Assembly: GCF_004167675.1 (NCBI RefSeq)
Contig: NZ_SEZQ01000005.1
Direction: 5' to 3' (one strand)
DNA length: 64,000 bases
DNA from: Aliivibrio finisterrensis_A
GTDB taxonomy: Bacteria > Pseudomonadota > Gammaproteobacteria > Enterobacterales > Vibrionaceae
Part shown: positions 8,720 through 18,111 of the stretch, in pieces
Layout: every line of letters begins with the position of its first letter
Position numbering within the stretch: the first letter of the stretch is position 1
Made by a program: the position numbers and the translations under genes
The notes under the pieces: generated by a model
The model's input: only the letters and a program-made list of their open reading frames with translations
Told to the model about the DNA's origin: nothing
Databases searched by the model: none

Positions 8720-9279
8720 TGACAGCTAAATTCATTTCAACACTCTACGGTAATGTCGACGAAACCGTTTTTAATATTGCAAAAGACATTAAATTACTTA
8801 TCTGCGATGTTGATGGCGTTTTCTCTGACGGCCTAGTTTATATGGGTAATGATGGTGAAGAGTTAAAGACCTTCCATACTCGCGATGGTTACGGTGTTAA
8901 ATCGTTAATGTCTGCTGGTGTAGAAATCGCCATCATCACTGGACGCAATTCTAAAATTGTAGAAAACCGCATGACAGCCCTTGGTATTAAACTAATTTAT
9001 CAAGGGCAAGATAATAAACTGCAAGCCTATGAAGATATTTTAACTAAACTCAATATCTCGCCTGAGCATACTGGGTATATTGGTGACGATCTTATTGACT
9101 GGCCAGTAATGGAAAAGGTAGCGTTAAAAGTTTGCGTCTCTGATGGGCACCCACTACTCGTGCAACGTGCAAATTATGTGACCACCATTAAGGGGGGCCA
9201 TGGTGCAGTTCGCGAAGTGAGTGATCTTATCCTAGAAGCCAAAGGCGAACTTGAGCAACATAAAGGTTTAAGTATATGA
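8719..9279 (+). CDS. kdsC: 3-deoxy-D-manno-octulosonate 8-phosphate phosphatase
   Basis: Dephosphorylates Kdo 8-phosphate to Kdo in the cytoplasm. HAD-superfamily C0 subfamily: the nucleophile motif ICDVDGVFSDG has Asp at 30 and 32, IITGR (around 75) is motif II, and GDDLIDWPVM is motif IV. 186 aa, typical for this tetrameric enzyme. It overlaps kdsD by one base and lptC by four, within the Kdo/LPS-transport cluster. Confidence 0.97.
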   Translation: MTAKFISTLYGNVDETVFNIAKDIKLLICDVDGVFSDGLVYMGNDGEELKTFHTRDGYGVKSLMSAGVEIAIITGRNSKIVENRMTALGIKLIYQGQDNKLQAYEDILTKLNISPEHTGYIGDDLIDWPVMEKVALKVCVSDGHPLLVQRANYVTTIKGGHGAVREVSDLILEAKGELEQHKGLSI

Positions 9280-9839
9280 CCTTGAAACACTTTTTCATGG
9301 CAATATTATTGATGGTCTCCAGCTGGTCAGGGTATTACTTATATTACGAATACGCTCAAAATAATCAGCAAATAGCACCAGATCAACAAGTCCCTGTTTT
9401 TACAGGCAGAGACATTAGCAATAATAACTATGACGAAAGTGGTGTTCGTAATTACCAAATCGATGCAAAAGCCTTAGAGCGCTTTGCTAAAACTGGTGAA
9501 ACTAATTTTACAACCCCACATCTTTTTGTTTTTAAAGATGGAGCACTAAAAGAGTGGGAAATAATCTCTGATATTGGTGTTCTAAATAAAAAACATGAGC
9601 TCAATTTAAGCGGTAATGTCATTGTGAAAAATTTACTGCCTGGCGCAGCATTTGACACAATGACAACCGATAGCATAACAATAGAACTTTCCACCAAGGA
9701 TTTTTCGACAGAAGATGTCGTTAACTTAGTTGGCCCAACGTTTGAAACAACAGGCGTAGGTATGAAAGGTAACTTTACCAGCCAACAAACGACCCTATTA
9801 AAAAATGTACAAGGTATCTATGAAGCTTTCACACGTTAG
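9276..9839 (+). CDS. lptC: LPS export protein LptC
   Basis: Bitopic inner-membrane protein that receives LPS from the LptB2FG extractor and passes it to LptA. One N-terminal membrane helix (about 5-25) precedes a periplasmic beta-jellyroll domain; FTTPHLFVFKDGALKEWEI and LNLSGNVIV are typical of the family. 187 aa. The start overlaps kdsC by ATGA and the end overlaps the lptA start by 20 bases, so expression is tightly coupled. Confidence 0.93.
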   Translation: MTLKHFFMAILLMVSSWSGYYLYYEYAQNNQQIAPDQQVPVFTGRDISNNNYDESGVRNYQIDAKALERFAKTGETNFTTPHLFVFKDGALKEWEIISDIGVLNKKHELNLSGNVIVKNLLPGAAFDTMTTDSITIELSTKDFSTEDVVNLVGPTFETTGVGMKGNFTSQQTTLLKNVQGIYEAFTR

Positions 9840-10317
9840 TCTACTTGCTGGCTTATTGTTAAGCTCTCCAAGCTGGGCATTAAGCAGCGACACAGAGCAA
9901 CCAATTCACATTAATTCAAATTCACAAGACTTTGATATGCAAAGTAATCAAGTGACATTTATTGGTGATGTAACATTAAAGCAAGGCAGTATTGAAATTT
10001 TTGCTGATAAACTTATCGTTATCCGCCCTCAAGGACAAGAAGGTCGTGAGATCTTAGAAGCGTATGGAAAACCAACACGCTTTAGCCAATTAACTGATGA
10101 TGGTAAAACCCTCAAAGGTAAAGCTGATAAATTGCGTTATGAATTAGAAAAAGAATTTCTAAAAATGACGGATAACGCTGAATTAACTCAAGATGACAGC
10201 ATCATTAAAGGTAAAGTAATTACCTATAATATGAAGACTCAAAAATTAATTGCTGATGGTGGTAAAAATGAACGAGTTACTACCATACTTCAGCCTAGCC
10301 AATTGAATAAAAAATAA
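9820..10317 (+). CDS. lptA: Periplasmic LPS bridge protein LptA
   Basis: Forms the periplasmic beta-jellyroll bridge joining LptC to the outer-membrane LptDE. The signal peptide covers about residues 1-21 (cleavage after SWA), followed by an OstA/LptA domain with QPIHINSNSQDFDMQSNQVTFIGDV. The ATG at 9820 is chosen over one at 9805 because it gives a standard Lys-containing leader. It starts inside lptC and ends two bases before lptB. 165 aa. Confidence 0.94.
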   Translation: MKLSHVSLLAGLLLSSPSWALSSDTEQPIHINSNSQDFDMQSNQVTFIGDVTLKQGSIEIFADKLIVIRPQGQEGREILEAYGKPTRFSQLTDDGKTLKGKADKLRYELEKEFLKMTDNAELTQDDSIIKGKVITYNMKTQKLIADGGKNERVTTILQPSQLNKK

Positions 10318-10319
10318 TT

Positions 10320-11045
10320 ATGGCCATTTTAGAAGCAAAAAACCTCGCAAAAACATACGGCAGCCGTAAAGTGGTTACTGATGTGAGCTTGACGGTTGAA
10401 TCAGGAAAGATCGTGGGTTTACTTGGACCAAATGGCGCAGGTAAAACGACCTCTTTCTATATGATTGTTGGTCTTGTTTCTCGTGATGAAGGTTCGATCA
10501 CTATCGATGGTGTTGATATTTCATTACAGCCAATGCATAACAGATCAAAAATGGGCATAGGTTACCTACCTCAAGAAGCCTCTATTTTTAGAAAACTGTC
10601 TGTTTTTGATAATATTATGGCTGTTCTGCAAACTCGTAAAGATTTATCAAAAGCAGAGCGCTTAGATAAGCTTGAAGAGTTATTAGATGAGTTCAACATT
10701 CAGCATATTCGTAACAGTAATGGTATGGCGCTTTCAGGTGGTGAACGTCGTCGAGTTGAAATTGCGCGCGCACTAGCTGCAAATCCAAAGTTCATTCTAC
10801 TTGATGAACCTTTTGCTGGTGTCGATCCTATTTCTGTAATCGATATCAAAAAAATCATTCAACATTTACGAGATCGCGGTTTAGGTGTGTTAATTACAGA
10901 CCACAACGTTCGTGAAACACTTGATGTATGTGAGCACGCTTATATCGTAAGCCAAGGCCACATGATTGCCAATGGGACTCCTGACCATGTATTAAATGAT
11001 GAACACGTTAAACGCGTTTATCTTGGTGATCAGTTTAAGTTGTAA
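10320..11045 (+). CDS. lptB: LPS export ABC transporter ATPase LptB
   Basis: Cytoplasmic ATPase that powers LPS extraction by LptFG. Walker A GPNGAGKT (36-43), Q-loop GYLPQEASIF, signature LSGGE (138-142), Walker B with LDEPF, and switch ITDHN. 241 aa, the family length. Two bases separate it from lptA. The lptFG partners are not in the window, as is usual. Confidence 0.98.
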   Translation: MAILEAKNLAKTYGSRKVVTDVSLTVESGKIVGLLGPNGAGKTTSFYMIVGLVSRDEGSITIDGVDISLQPMHNRSKMGIGYLPQEASIFRKLSVFDNIMAVLQTRKDLSKAERLDKLEELLDEFNIQHIRNSNGMALSGGERRRVEIARALAANPKFILLDEPFAGVDPISVIDIKKIIQHLRDRGLGVLITDHNVRETLDVCEHAYIVSQGHMIANGTPDHVLNDEHVKRVYLGDQFKL

Positions 11046-11069
11046 TTTATATAAAGGTATCACTATATA

Positions 11070-12539
11070 ATGAAAGCATCTCTTCAGTTAAAAATGGGCC
11101 AACAACTTGCTATGACGCCTCAGTTACAGCAAGCAATACGATTATTACAATTGTCGACCCTTGACCTACAGCAAGAGATTCAAGAAGCTCTCGACTCTAA
11201 TCCTCTCCTTGATGTTGAAGAAGAGCAATTTAGTACGCCTGAAAGTTTATTATCTCCAGAGCCAACACCTGAAAAAGAAACCGCAAGTGCAGAACAAGAA
11301 GATCCTATTACTGACAGCAGCGATGTTATTGAAAGCAATAATATTTCAGAAGAGCTTGAAATGGATGCGAGCTGGGATGATGTATATAGCGCTAACAGTG
11401 GCAGTACAGGGTTAGCTATTGATGATGATACTCCATTATATCAGGGCGAAACGACTGAAAGCCTGCAAGACTATTTAATGTGGCAGGCGGATTTAACCCC
11501 TTTCAGCGATATTGACCGTGCTATTGCAACCGCCATTATTGAATCATTAGACGACTATGGTTATTTAACCATCAGTCTTGATGACGTATTAGAAAGTCTT
11601 GGTAATGATGATGTTGAAATGGATGAAGTTGAGGTCGTATTAAAACGCATTCAACAATTTGATCCATTAGGCGTAGCTTCACGCGATCTTGCTGAATGCT
11701 TAATGTTACAACTTGCCACCTACCCAGCGGACACACCTTGGCTTCAAGAAACAAGATTGATCTTAACCAATTACATTAATCTATTAGGTAATCGTGACTA
11801 CCGACAATTAGCAAAAGAGACTAAGCTTAAAGAGACTGACTTAAAACAAGTCATGATGCTAATTCATGAGCTTGATCCTAGGCCTGGAAATCGAGTTATT
11901 GATACTGACACAGAATACGTTATTCCTGACGTTTCAGTCTTTAAACATAATGGCAAATGGGTTGTGACGATTAACCCAGATAGCGTACCTCGCTTAAAAG
12001 TAAATGCGGAATATGCCGCATTAGGTAAAGGATTAGGTAACAGTCCTGATGGGCAATTTATTCGAACCAATTTGCAAGAAGCAAAGTGGTTAATTAAAAG
12101 TTTAGAGAGCAGAAACGAGACGCTGCTCAAAGTTGCGCGTTGTATAGTTGAACATCAACAAGATTTCTTCGAATATGGTGAAGAAGCGATGAAGCCAATG
12201 GTACTTAATGACATCGCTTTAGACGTTGAAATGCACGAATCAACAATATCTCGTGTAACAACACAAAAATTCATGCATACCCCTCGTGGTATTTTTGAAT
12301 TAAAATATTTCTTCTCTAGTCATGTTAGTACGGATAATGGGGGTGAGTGTTCATCTACCGCTATTCGAGCACTAGTGAAAAAGTTGGTCGCGGCTGAGAA
12401 TCAAGCCAAACCGTTAAGTGACAGTAAAATCGCAACCTTATTAGCTGAACAAGGTATCCAAGTTGCACGACGCACCATAGCTAAATATCGTGAATCACTA
12501 GGTATTGCCCCATCAAATCAGCGTAAGCGTTTACTTTAA
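11070..12539 (+). CDS. rpoN: RNA polymerase sigma-54 factor
   Basis: Alternative sigma factor for -24/-12 promoters that need AAA+ activators; in Vibrio fischeri it controls flagella, nitrogen use and luminescence-linked traits. 489 aa: Gln/Leu-rich activator region I (1-50), an acidic region II (about 55-120), core-binding and HTH regions, and the RpoN box ARRTIAKYRE at 466-475. The order lptB-rpoN-hpf-ptsN-rapZ-npr is the classical gammaproteobacterial arrangement, linking sigma-54 with nitrogen-PTS genes. Confidence 0.98.
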   Translation: MKASLQLKMGQQLAMTPQLQQAIRLLQLSTLDLQQEIQEALDSNPLLDVEEEQFSTPESLLSPEPTPEKETASAEQEDPITDSSDVIESNNISEELEMDASWDDVYSANSGSTGLAIDDDTPLYQGETTESLQDYLMWQADLTPFSDIDRAIATAIIESLDDYGYLTISLDDVLESLGNDDVEMDEVEVVLKRIQQFDPLGVASRDLAECLMLQLATYPADTPWLQETRLILTNYINLLGNRDYRQLAKETKLKETDLKQVMMLIHELDPRPGNRVIDTDTEYVIPDVSVFKHNGKWVVTINPDSVPRLKVNAEYAALGKGLGNSPDGQFIRTNLQEAKWLIKSLESRNETLLKVARCIVEHQQDFFEYGEEAMKPMVLNDIALDVEMHESTISRVTTQKFMHTPRGIFELKYFFSSHVSTDNGGECSSTAIRALVKKLVAAENQAKPLSDSKIATLLAEQGIQVARRTIAKYRESLGIAPSNQRKRLL

Positions 12540-12558
12540 TTAACAGAAAGGAAGTGTT

Positions 12559-12846
12559 ATGCAAATAAACATCACAGGTCAAAACGTCGAACTAACCGAT
12601 AGCCTTCGTGAGTATGTCGATACCAAATTCCAAAAACTCGATCGCTTTTTTGAACACATTAACAATGTCCATGTTGTACTAAAATTAGAAAAAGTACTGC
12701 ATGTAGCCGAAGCAACACTTCATGTAAATCAAGGTGACATACACGCCCATTCTGACGCAGAAGATATGTATGCCGCTATTGATGGTTTGGTGGACAAGCT
12801 CGTTCGCCAGCTCAATAAACATAAAGAAAAACTAAGTAGTCATTAA
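12559..12846 (+). CDS. hpf: Ribosome hibernation promoting factor
   Basis: Short-form HPF/YfiA (S30AE) protein, 95 aa, which binds the 30S decoding region and promotes 100S ribosome dimers in stationary phase. The sequence starts MQINITGQNVELTDSLREYV and contains the conserved basic stretch DKLVRQLNKHKEK. GAAAGGAAG provides a ribosome binding site. It lies 19 bases after rpoN. Confidence 0.96.
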   Translation: MQINITGQNVELTDSLREYVDTKFQKLDRFFEHINNVHVVLKLEKVLHVAEATLHVNQGDIHAHSDAEDMYAAIDGLVDKLVRQLNKHKEKLSSH

Positions 12847-12847
12847 C

Positions 12848-13291
12848 ATGCAATTAAGCACCATTCTTTCATTGGACTGCACTAAAAGCGCAGTCCAATG
12901 CTCAAGTAAAAAACGCGCATTAGAACTTATCAGTGAAATTGCAGCACCTAAAATTGGGCAAAATTCTCAAGACTTATTTGAAAGTTTACTCAGTCGAGAA
13001 AAAATGGGCAGTACAGGAATTGGCAATGGTATTGCCATTCCACACGGTCGAATTTTTAACTGTGATAATGCCGTTGCTGTCTTACTTCAGTGCCAAGAAC
13101 CGATCGAATTTGATGCCATAGATAATCGTCCTGTCGATGTACTCTTTGCCTTACTTGTCCCTGATGAGCAATGTAAATTTCACCTACAAACACTCTCCTG
13201 TGTTGCTGAAAAACTCAATGATAAGCACGTCTTACGTCAACTTCGTCATGCCGAGAGTGATCAAGACCTATATCAAATTTTCACATCTTAA
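12848..13291 (+). CDS. ptsN: Nitrogen-PTS enzyme IIA (EIIA-Ntr)
   Basis: Phospho-acceptor regulator at the end of the PtsP-NPr-PtsN relay; it affects potassium transport and sigma-54 related functions and carries no sugar. PTS EIIA type 2 domain with the active-site His at 66 in GIAIPHGR. 147 aa. The start is one base after the hpf stop. A perfect 11-bp inverted repeat occurs within codons 8-18 (listed separately). Confidence 0.97.
   Translation: MQLSTILSLDCTKSAVQCSSKKRALELISEIAAPKIGQNSQDLFESLLSREKMGSTGIGNGIAIPHGRIFNCDNAVAVLLQCQEPIEFDAIDNRPVDVLFALLVPDEQCKFHLQTLSCVAEKLNDKHVLRQLRHAESDQDLYQIFTS
12870..12900. repeat. Perfect 11-bp inverted repeat inside the start of ptsN
   Basis: CATTGGACTGC (12870-12880) and GCAGTCCAATG (12890-12900) are exact complements separated by nine bases. 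The mRNA should form a stable hairpin 22 bases downstream of the ptsN start codon. No T run follows, so it does not look like a simple terminator. Confidence 0.8.
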
Positions 13292-13310
13292 TATACGCAA
13301 AGGTCACATA

Positions 13311-14165
13311 ATGAAACTCATGGTAGTTAGTGGTAACTCTGGTGCGGGTAAATCCGTTGCACTTCGAGTATTAGAAGATTTAGGGTATTATTGTGTCGAT
13401 AACCTCCCTATTGACCTTCTTACTCAGTTTGTCGAGTCCATTCAACACACCACTCAAAATGTGGCCGTAAGCATCGATATTCGAAATCTACCAAAAGATC
13501 CGCTATTACTGACCAATACCTTAACCGAACTGAAAAAAAATCATGATGTAACTGTCGTTTTCTTAGACGCTGAAAATAAAGAATTGATTAAGCGTTATAG
13601 TGAAACTCGTCGCTTACATCCACTCTCTTTAACTGGCGAACAATGTTCACTAGAGCAAGCCGTCGCATTAGAAAAAAATATTCTATGTAACTTTAAAGAA
13701 GGTGCTGATTTGGTTCTTGATACCACGACTAAATCCATTCATGACTTAAGTGAAACTTTACGTTCCCGTATTCTAGGTCGAGAATCAAAAGAATTAGTTA
13801 TGGTGTTTGAATCTTTTGGTTTTAAGCACGGCTTACCCACCGATGCGGACTATGTTTTTGATGTCCGATTTTTACCTAATCCTCATTGGGAACCAAACCT
13901 AAGACCAATGACAGGATTAGATAAACCCGTTGCCGACTTTCTAGCAGGGTATGATGAAGTCATTCAACTTAAAGAACAAATTCAGCAATTTTTAACCACT
14001 TGGTTACCCGCACTAGAAAAAAATAATCGCAGTTATTTAACCGTTGCGATTGGTTGTACTGGGGGGCAACATCGTTCTGTCTATATAACCCAGCAACTTG
14101 GTGAGTACTTTAAACAGCAAGGACAACAAGTACAAATTCGTCATAAAACACTAGAGAGGCACTAA
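13311..14165 (+). CDS. rapZ: RNase adapter protein RapZ
   Basis: Binds the small RNA GlmZ and presents it to RNase E, controlling glucosamine-6-phosphate synthase. 284 aa. The N-terminal domain has Walker A GNSGAGKS (8-15) and DNLP; the C-terminal RNA-binding domain includes DVRFLPNPHW and the highly conserved GCTGGQHRSVY. The frame opens upstream at 13137 inside ptsN, but the ATG at 13311, with AGGT ahead of it, gives the standard protein. It lies between ptsN and npr. Confidence 0.97.
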   Translation: MKLMVVSGNSGAGKSVALRVLEDLGYYCVDNLPIDLLTQFVESIQHTTQNVAVSIDIRNLPKDPLLLTNTLTELKKNHDVTVVFLDAENKELIKRYSETRRLHPLSLTGEQCSLEQAVALEKNILCNFKEGADLVLDTTTKSIHDLSETLRSRILGRESKELVMVFESFGFKHGLPTDADYVFDVRFLPNPHWEPNLRPMTGLDKPVADFLAGYDEVIQLKEQIQQFLTTWLPALEKNNRSYLTVAIGCTGGQHRSVYITQQLGEYFKQQGQQVQIRHKTLERH

Positions 14166-14167
14166 CA

Positions 14168-14446
14168 ATGCCAATTTCATCCCGTCACCTGTTGATAAAA
14201 AATCGGCTTGGGTTACACGCTAGAGCAGCCATCAAGTTAGTTGAAATGGCACAAAGCTTTGATGCCGTAATCACTCTAACCAATGATGAGAAAAAACAGG
14301 CAACGGCTGATGGTGTCATGGGACTGCTAATGCTGGACTCAGCACAAGGGCAGTATGTTGATGTTTCTGCTGATGGACCTGATGCTGAACACGCACTCTA
14401 TGCTATTTGCGAACTGATTGAAGCGGGTTTTGACGAAGATGAGTAG
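14168..14446 (+). CDS. npr: Nitrogen-PTS phosphocarrier NPr
   Basis: HPr-like phosphocarrier (ptsO) that passes phosphate from PtsP to PtsN. 92 aa; the phosphorylated His is 17 in RLGLHARAA, and the second conserved block is ATADGVMGLLMLDSAQG. The start follows the rapZ stop by two bases. Last gene of the rpoN cluster; a 150-base gap follows before mgtE. Confidence 0.96.
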   Translation: MPISSRHLLIKNRLGLHARAAIKLVEMAQSFDAVITLTNDEKKQATADGVMGLLMLDSAQGQYVDVSADGPDAEHALYAICELIEAGFDEDE

Positions 14447-14596
14447 ATAATACTCATCTCAACACCTGTTTAACCCAATCCTTACAAAATTCACTTATCG
14501 CGCCCTCCAAATTGCGTTATTATTCAGCCCATTATCTAATCTAAATTGTCTATACTCATTATTCGAGTTAGACATCGGTTTTCTATGGGGGAGAGT

Positions 14597-15952
14597 ATGC
14601 AAGAGCTACAAGATTTCGATCAAACCCATCAAACTCTTCAAGAAGTATCTAATGCGCTTGATAGTGGGATGTTTGTCCATGTTCGTCGTTTATTACAAGA
14701 CATGGAACCCGAGGATATTGCCCATCTATTAGAAGCCTCGCCCAGAAAAAGCCGTAACGTATTATGGCAATTAACCGATCCTGAAGATTACGGTGAAATC
14801 CTTGATGAGCTATCAGAAGGCGTAAAAGATGGCATCGTCTCTCAAATGGCACTTGAGAGCATCGTAGAAGCAACTGAAGGTATGGAGACAGATGATGTTG
14901 CTTACGTTCTTCGTAGCTTGCCAGGTGACCTCTCACGCGAAGTATTAAGCCAAATGGATACGGTTGATCGCTTCCGCGTTGAAACCGCTCTATCTTATCC
15001 AGAAGACACCGCTGGCGGTATGATGAATACCGACTTCATTACCATTCGTGCTGATGTAGAGATCGATGTTGTCCTTCGCTACCTTCGCATGAAAGGCGAA
15101 TTGCCAGAAGCAACCGATGCTCTGTATGTATTGGATGAAGAAAGCCGTTTAATTGGTCACTTATCCTTAACCACCATTCTTACAGCACAACCTGATGTAC
15201 TGGTTAGTGATGTAATGGATGATGCCGATGAAGCGATCCCAGTAAATACCGACGATGGCGAAGTAGCTAATTTATTTGAACGTCGTAACTGGATATCGGC
15301 ACCCGTTGTTGATGAAAATAACCTACTTTTAGGCCGTATTACTATTGATGACGTTGTCGATGTTATTCGTGAAGATGCCGAACACTCAATGATGAGTATG
15401 GCCGGTATGGATGACGAAGAAGATACCTTTGCCCCCGTAGTAAAATCAGCACGCCGTCGTAGTGTTTGGCTCGGTATGAATGTACTTGCGGCCCTTGCCG
15501 CGGCTTCTGTTTCAAATATGTTTGAAGCCACTTTAGCGCAAATGGCATCCATCGCTGTACTTATGACTATTGTGCCTTCAATGGGTGGGGTAGCAGGTAA
15601 CCAAACCGTGGCTCTGGTTATTCGTGGTCTTGCCGTTGGTCATATTGGTGACAGCAACAAAAAAGAACTATTGATGAAGGAAGCTGGAATTGGGGTACTT
15701 AATGGTATTCTTTGGGCTGCGATTATTGGTGGTATTGTGATGGTTTGGAAAGGCGACATCATGCTTGGCGCGATTATCTCCGCAGCCATGTTAGTTAACT
15801 TAACCATTGCCGGAGTTGCTGGCGTATCGATTCCTTTAATTCTTAAAAAGATGAATATCGATCCTGCCTTAGCTGGTGGTATGGCATTAACCACCATTAC
15901 CGATGTTATCGGCCTATTTGCTTTCCTTGGCCTAGCAACTATCCTGATGTAA
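14597..15952 (+). CDS. mgtE: Magnesium transporter MgtE
   Basis: Mg2+-gated Mg2+ channel. N-terminal MgtE superhelical domain (about 1-125), two CBS domains (about 135-255), and a five-helix membrane domain (about 285-452) with the pore-signature region PSMGGVAGNQTVALVIRGLA. 452 aa. The ATG at 14597, preceded by GGGGGAGAG, is preferred over upstream in-frame starts at 14546 and 14585. It is the last plus-strand gene of this block and ends at a strong bidirectional terminator. Confidence 0.96.
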   Translation: MQELQDFDQTHQTLQEVSNALDSGMFVHVRRLLQDMEPEDIAHLLEASPRKSRNVLWQLTDPEDYGEILDELSEGVKDGIVSQMALESIVEATEGMETDDVAYVLRSLPGDLSREVLSQMDTVDRFRVETALSYPEDTAGGMMNTDFITIRADVEIDVVLRYLRMKGELPEATDALYVLDEESRLIGHLSLTTILTAQPDVLVSDVMDDADEAIPVNTDDGEVANLFERRNWISAPVVDENNLLLGRITIDDVVDVIREDAEHSMMSMAGMDDEEDTFAPVVKSARRRSVWLGMNVLAALAAASVSNMFEATLAQMASIAVLMTIVPSMGGVAGNQTVALVIRGLAVGHIGDSNKKELLMKEAGIGVLNGILWAAIIGGIVMVWKGDIMLGAIISAAMLVNLTIAGVAGVSIPLILKKMNIDPALAGGMALTTITDVIGLFAFLGLATILM

Positions 15953-15972
15953 TTTTGATTTTTATATCACAT

Positions 15973-16013
15973 AAAAAAAGCGCGCTCTCATTTAATGATT
16001 GCGCGCTTTTTTG
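15973..16013. terminator. Bidirectional terminator between mgtE and pmbA
   Basis: AAAAAAAGCGCGC and GCGCGCTTTTTT form a GC-rich stem with A and T runs on both sides, serving the convergent mgtE (+) and pmbA (-). Confidence 0.9.
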
Positions 16014-16036
16014 TTTATAATTTATTTGTGTTACGA

Positions 16037-17380
16037 CTACTGACCAGCAATTTTCATTGATTCAATTAAGATAGAACCGGTTTGAATTTGTGAACGTGTT
16101 TCTACATCATTACCTACAGCAACAATATTGTGGTACATATCAGCAAGGTTACCTGCAATGGTAATTTCAGAAACTGGGTATTGGATCTCACCATTCTCAA
16201 CCCAGAAACCCGCCGCACCACGAGAGTAATCACCCGTTACTGTATTGACACCTTGCCCCATAAGCTCTGTCACTAAAAGGCCAGTGCCCATGGTTTTTAG
16301 CATTTGCTCAAAGCTTTGCCCTGTAGATTTAACAAACCAGTTATGGATACCACCAGCGTGGCCTGTTGGCGTCATATTTAATTTTCGCGCCGCATAACTT
16401 GTTAATAAATACGTTGCTAGCACACCATCAGTAATAATCTCACGATCTTGCGTATATAGACCTTCGCTATCAAACGGGCTACTTGCTAATCCTTTTAGAA
16501 TATGTGGGCGCTCACTCACATTAAACCATTCAGGCAAAATCTTCTCATTTAGCTTATCAAGCATAAACGTCGATTTACGATATAAGTTAGCACCACTGAT
16601 CGCCATGACAAGATGCCCTAATAAGCCTGTCGCAACATCTGCTGCAAACATGACAGGGACTCTCATCGTCTCTAACTTTTTAGCATCTAAACGACTCACT
16701 GTACGTTCAGCAGCTTCTAAACCAACCTTTTTCGCATCCCATAAATCATCACGATGACGAGCAACGGTATAGCTGTAATCGCGTTCCATGTCGCCATTTT
16801 TATCTACACCAATCACACTACAACTGATGCTATGGCGGCTTGATGGGTAGCTTGCTAACATGCCATGGCTATTACCATAAACCTTAATACCATAATGGCT
16901 ATCGTAGCTTGCACCATCACTCTGTTTAATTGAAGAGTGGTACTCTAATGCTGCTTGTTCTGCTTCAATGGCTTTTTGTGCTGCGTAATCCGGCTCAGGA
17001 TCGTCTGGATGAAACAAATCTAAGTCAGGAATATTTTGAGCCATTAGCTCTTTTGGCGCAGGTCCAGAAAATGGGTCTTCAGAGGTATAGTTTGCAATAT
17101 CTAGTGCAGCAGCAACCGTCTGCTGAATCGCTTTATCACTAAGGTCAGACGTCGATGCACTGCCTTTACGGTGACCACGATAAACGGTAATACCTAATGC
17201 ACCATCACGATTAAATTCAACGTTTTCAACCTCTCCCATTAAAGTTGATACGCTAATACCTGTCGTTTTAGTGATTGCTACTTCTGCAGCGCTTGCGTGC
17301 TTTGTCGCCATTTCTAGCGCTTTGGCTACTGCTGCTTCAAGTTCTATTTTTTGATTCATCATTTGGGCTTTTGCATCCAT
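16037..17380 (-). CDS. pmbA: TldE/PmbA, regulatory partner of the TldD metalloprotease
   Basis: Forms the heterodimeric TldD/E protease that degrades unfolded peptides and, in E. coli, matures microcin B17 and destabilises the CcdA antitoxin. It lacks the HExxxH site, as expected for the E subunit. Conserved blocks include VSKTTG-like ITKTTGISVS, NSHGM, GHAGGIHNW and GDYSRGAAGFWVENGEI. Start at 17380 (MDAKAQ, 447 aa) chosen by homology; the frame extends to 17452 and MMNQ at 17362 is also possible. Divergent from darP and close to its partner tldD. Confidence 0.95.
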   Translation of the reverse strand: MDAKAQMMNQKIELEAAVAKALEMATKHASAAEVAITKTTGISVSTLMGEVENVEFNRDGALGITVYRGHRKGSASTSDLSDKAIQQTVAAALDIANYTSEDPFSGPAPKELMAQNIPDLDLFHPDDPEPDYAAQKAIEAEQAALEYHSSIKQSDGASYDSHYGIKVYGNSHGMLASYPSSRHSISCSVIGVDKNGDMERDYSYTVARHRDDLWDAKKVGLEAAERTVSRLDAKKLETMRVPVMFAADVATGLLGHLVMAISGANLYRKSTFMLDKLNEKILPEWFNVSERPHILKGLASSPFDSEGLYTQDREIITDGVLATYLLTSYAARKLNMTPTGHAGGIHNWFVKSTGQSFEQMLKTMGTGLLVTELMGQGVNTVTGDYSRGAAGFWVENGEIQYPVSEITIAGNLADMYHNIVAVGNDVETRSQIQTGSILIESMKIAGQ

Positions 17381-17498
17381 AACATCAGACTGAATATATA
17401 CATTTTTACTAGAATAACACTCTATGTGATAAATTTGCGCCCAATTCTCCATTTATCTTGCTAAAATAGAGAGAATCACCCATTAAAGAATGAATATC

Positions 17499-18029
17499 AT
17501 GGCACGTAAAAATCAAAAAGCACCTTGGGAAGAAGAAGAAGAGATCATCTGGGTAAGCAGAACCGAGATGAAAAACGACATGGAAGACTTACAAAAGCTA
17601 GGCGAAGAATTGGTGGGTTTAAAACCATCTGTTCTTGCTAAGTTCCCATTATCAGAAGACTTGCAAGTCGCAATCGCTGATGCGCAACGCTTTAAGAACG
17701 AAGCAAAACGCCGCCAATTACAATACATTGGTAAATTAATGCGTCTTGAAGATCCAGAGCCAATTCAATTAGCTCTAGATAAAATTCGTAATAAGCACTC
17801 ACAAACTACAATTGCACTTCAAAAATTAGAGATCCTACGTGACCGTATGATCGACACACCAGATGTGGTAATTGAAGAAGTTATGGTGAGATACCCAGAA
17901 GCAGATCGCCAACGCTTCCGCCAACTTGCTCGCCAAGCACAAAAAGAAAAAGCATCGAAAAAGCCGCCAAAAGCGTATCGAGAAATTTTCCAAGTATTAA
18001 AAGATCTATACTTAGACGAAGATTTATAA
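17499..18029 (+). CDS. darP: DarP/YjgA, 50S ribosomal assembly factor
   Basis: DUF615 family protein, 176 aa, associated with late 50S subunit maturation in E. coli. Highly charged and helical; motifs EEIIWVSRTEMKNDMEDLQKLG near the start and RRQLQYIGKLMR in the middle are family hallmarks. ATG at 17499 (MARKNQ) is preferred over 17490. Next to pmbA as in enterobacteria, and convergent with tldD. Confidence 0.94.
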   Translation: MARKNQKAPWEEEEEIIWVSRTEMKNDMEDLQKLGEELVGLKPSVLAKFPLSEDLQVAIADAQRFKNEAKRRQLQYIGKLMRLEDPEPIQLALDKIRNKHSQTTIALQKLEILRDRMIDTPDVVIEEVMVRYPEADRQRFRQLARQAQKEKASKKPPKAYREIFQVLKDLYLDEDL

Positions 18030-18045
18030 GTCTTATCTAGAAAGC

Positions 18046-18083
18046 ACAAGGGCCACGTATTTTTTAATACGTGGCCCTTTCTT
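18046..18083. terminator. Bidirectional terminator between darP and tldD
   Basis: AAGGGCCACGTATT and AATACGTGGCCCTT form a 14-bp perfect stem followed by TCTTAT. It closes the convergent pair. Confidence 0.88.
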
Positions 18084-18111
18084 ATAGGTATCGCATGATT
18101 TTAACTAGCTA

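Noticed and set aside
13137..13310. N-terminal extension of the rapZ reading frame by 58 codons
   Set aside because: It overlaps ptsN, has no matching family sequence, and the internal ATG at 13311 starts the standard RapZ with a ribosome binding site.
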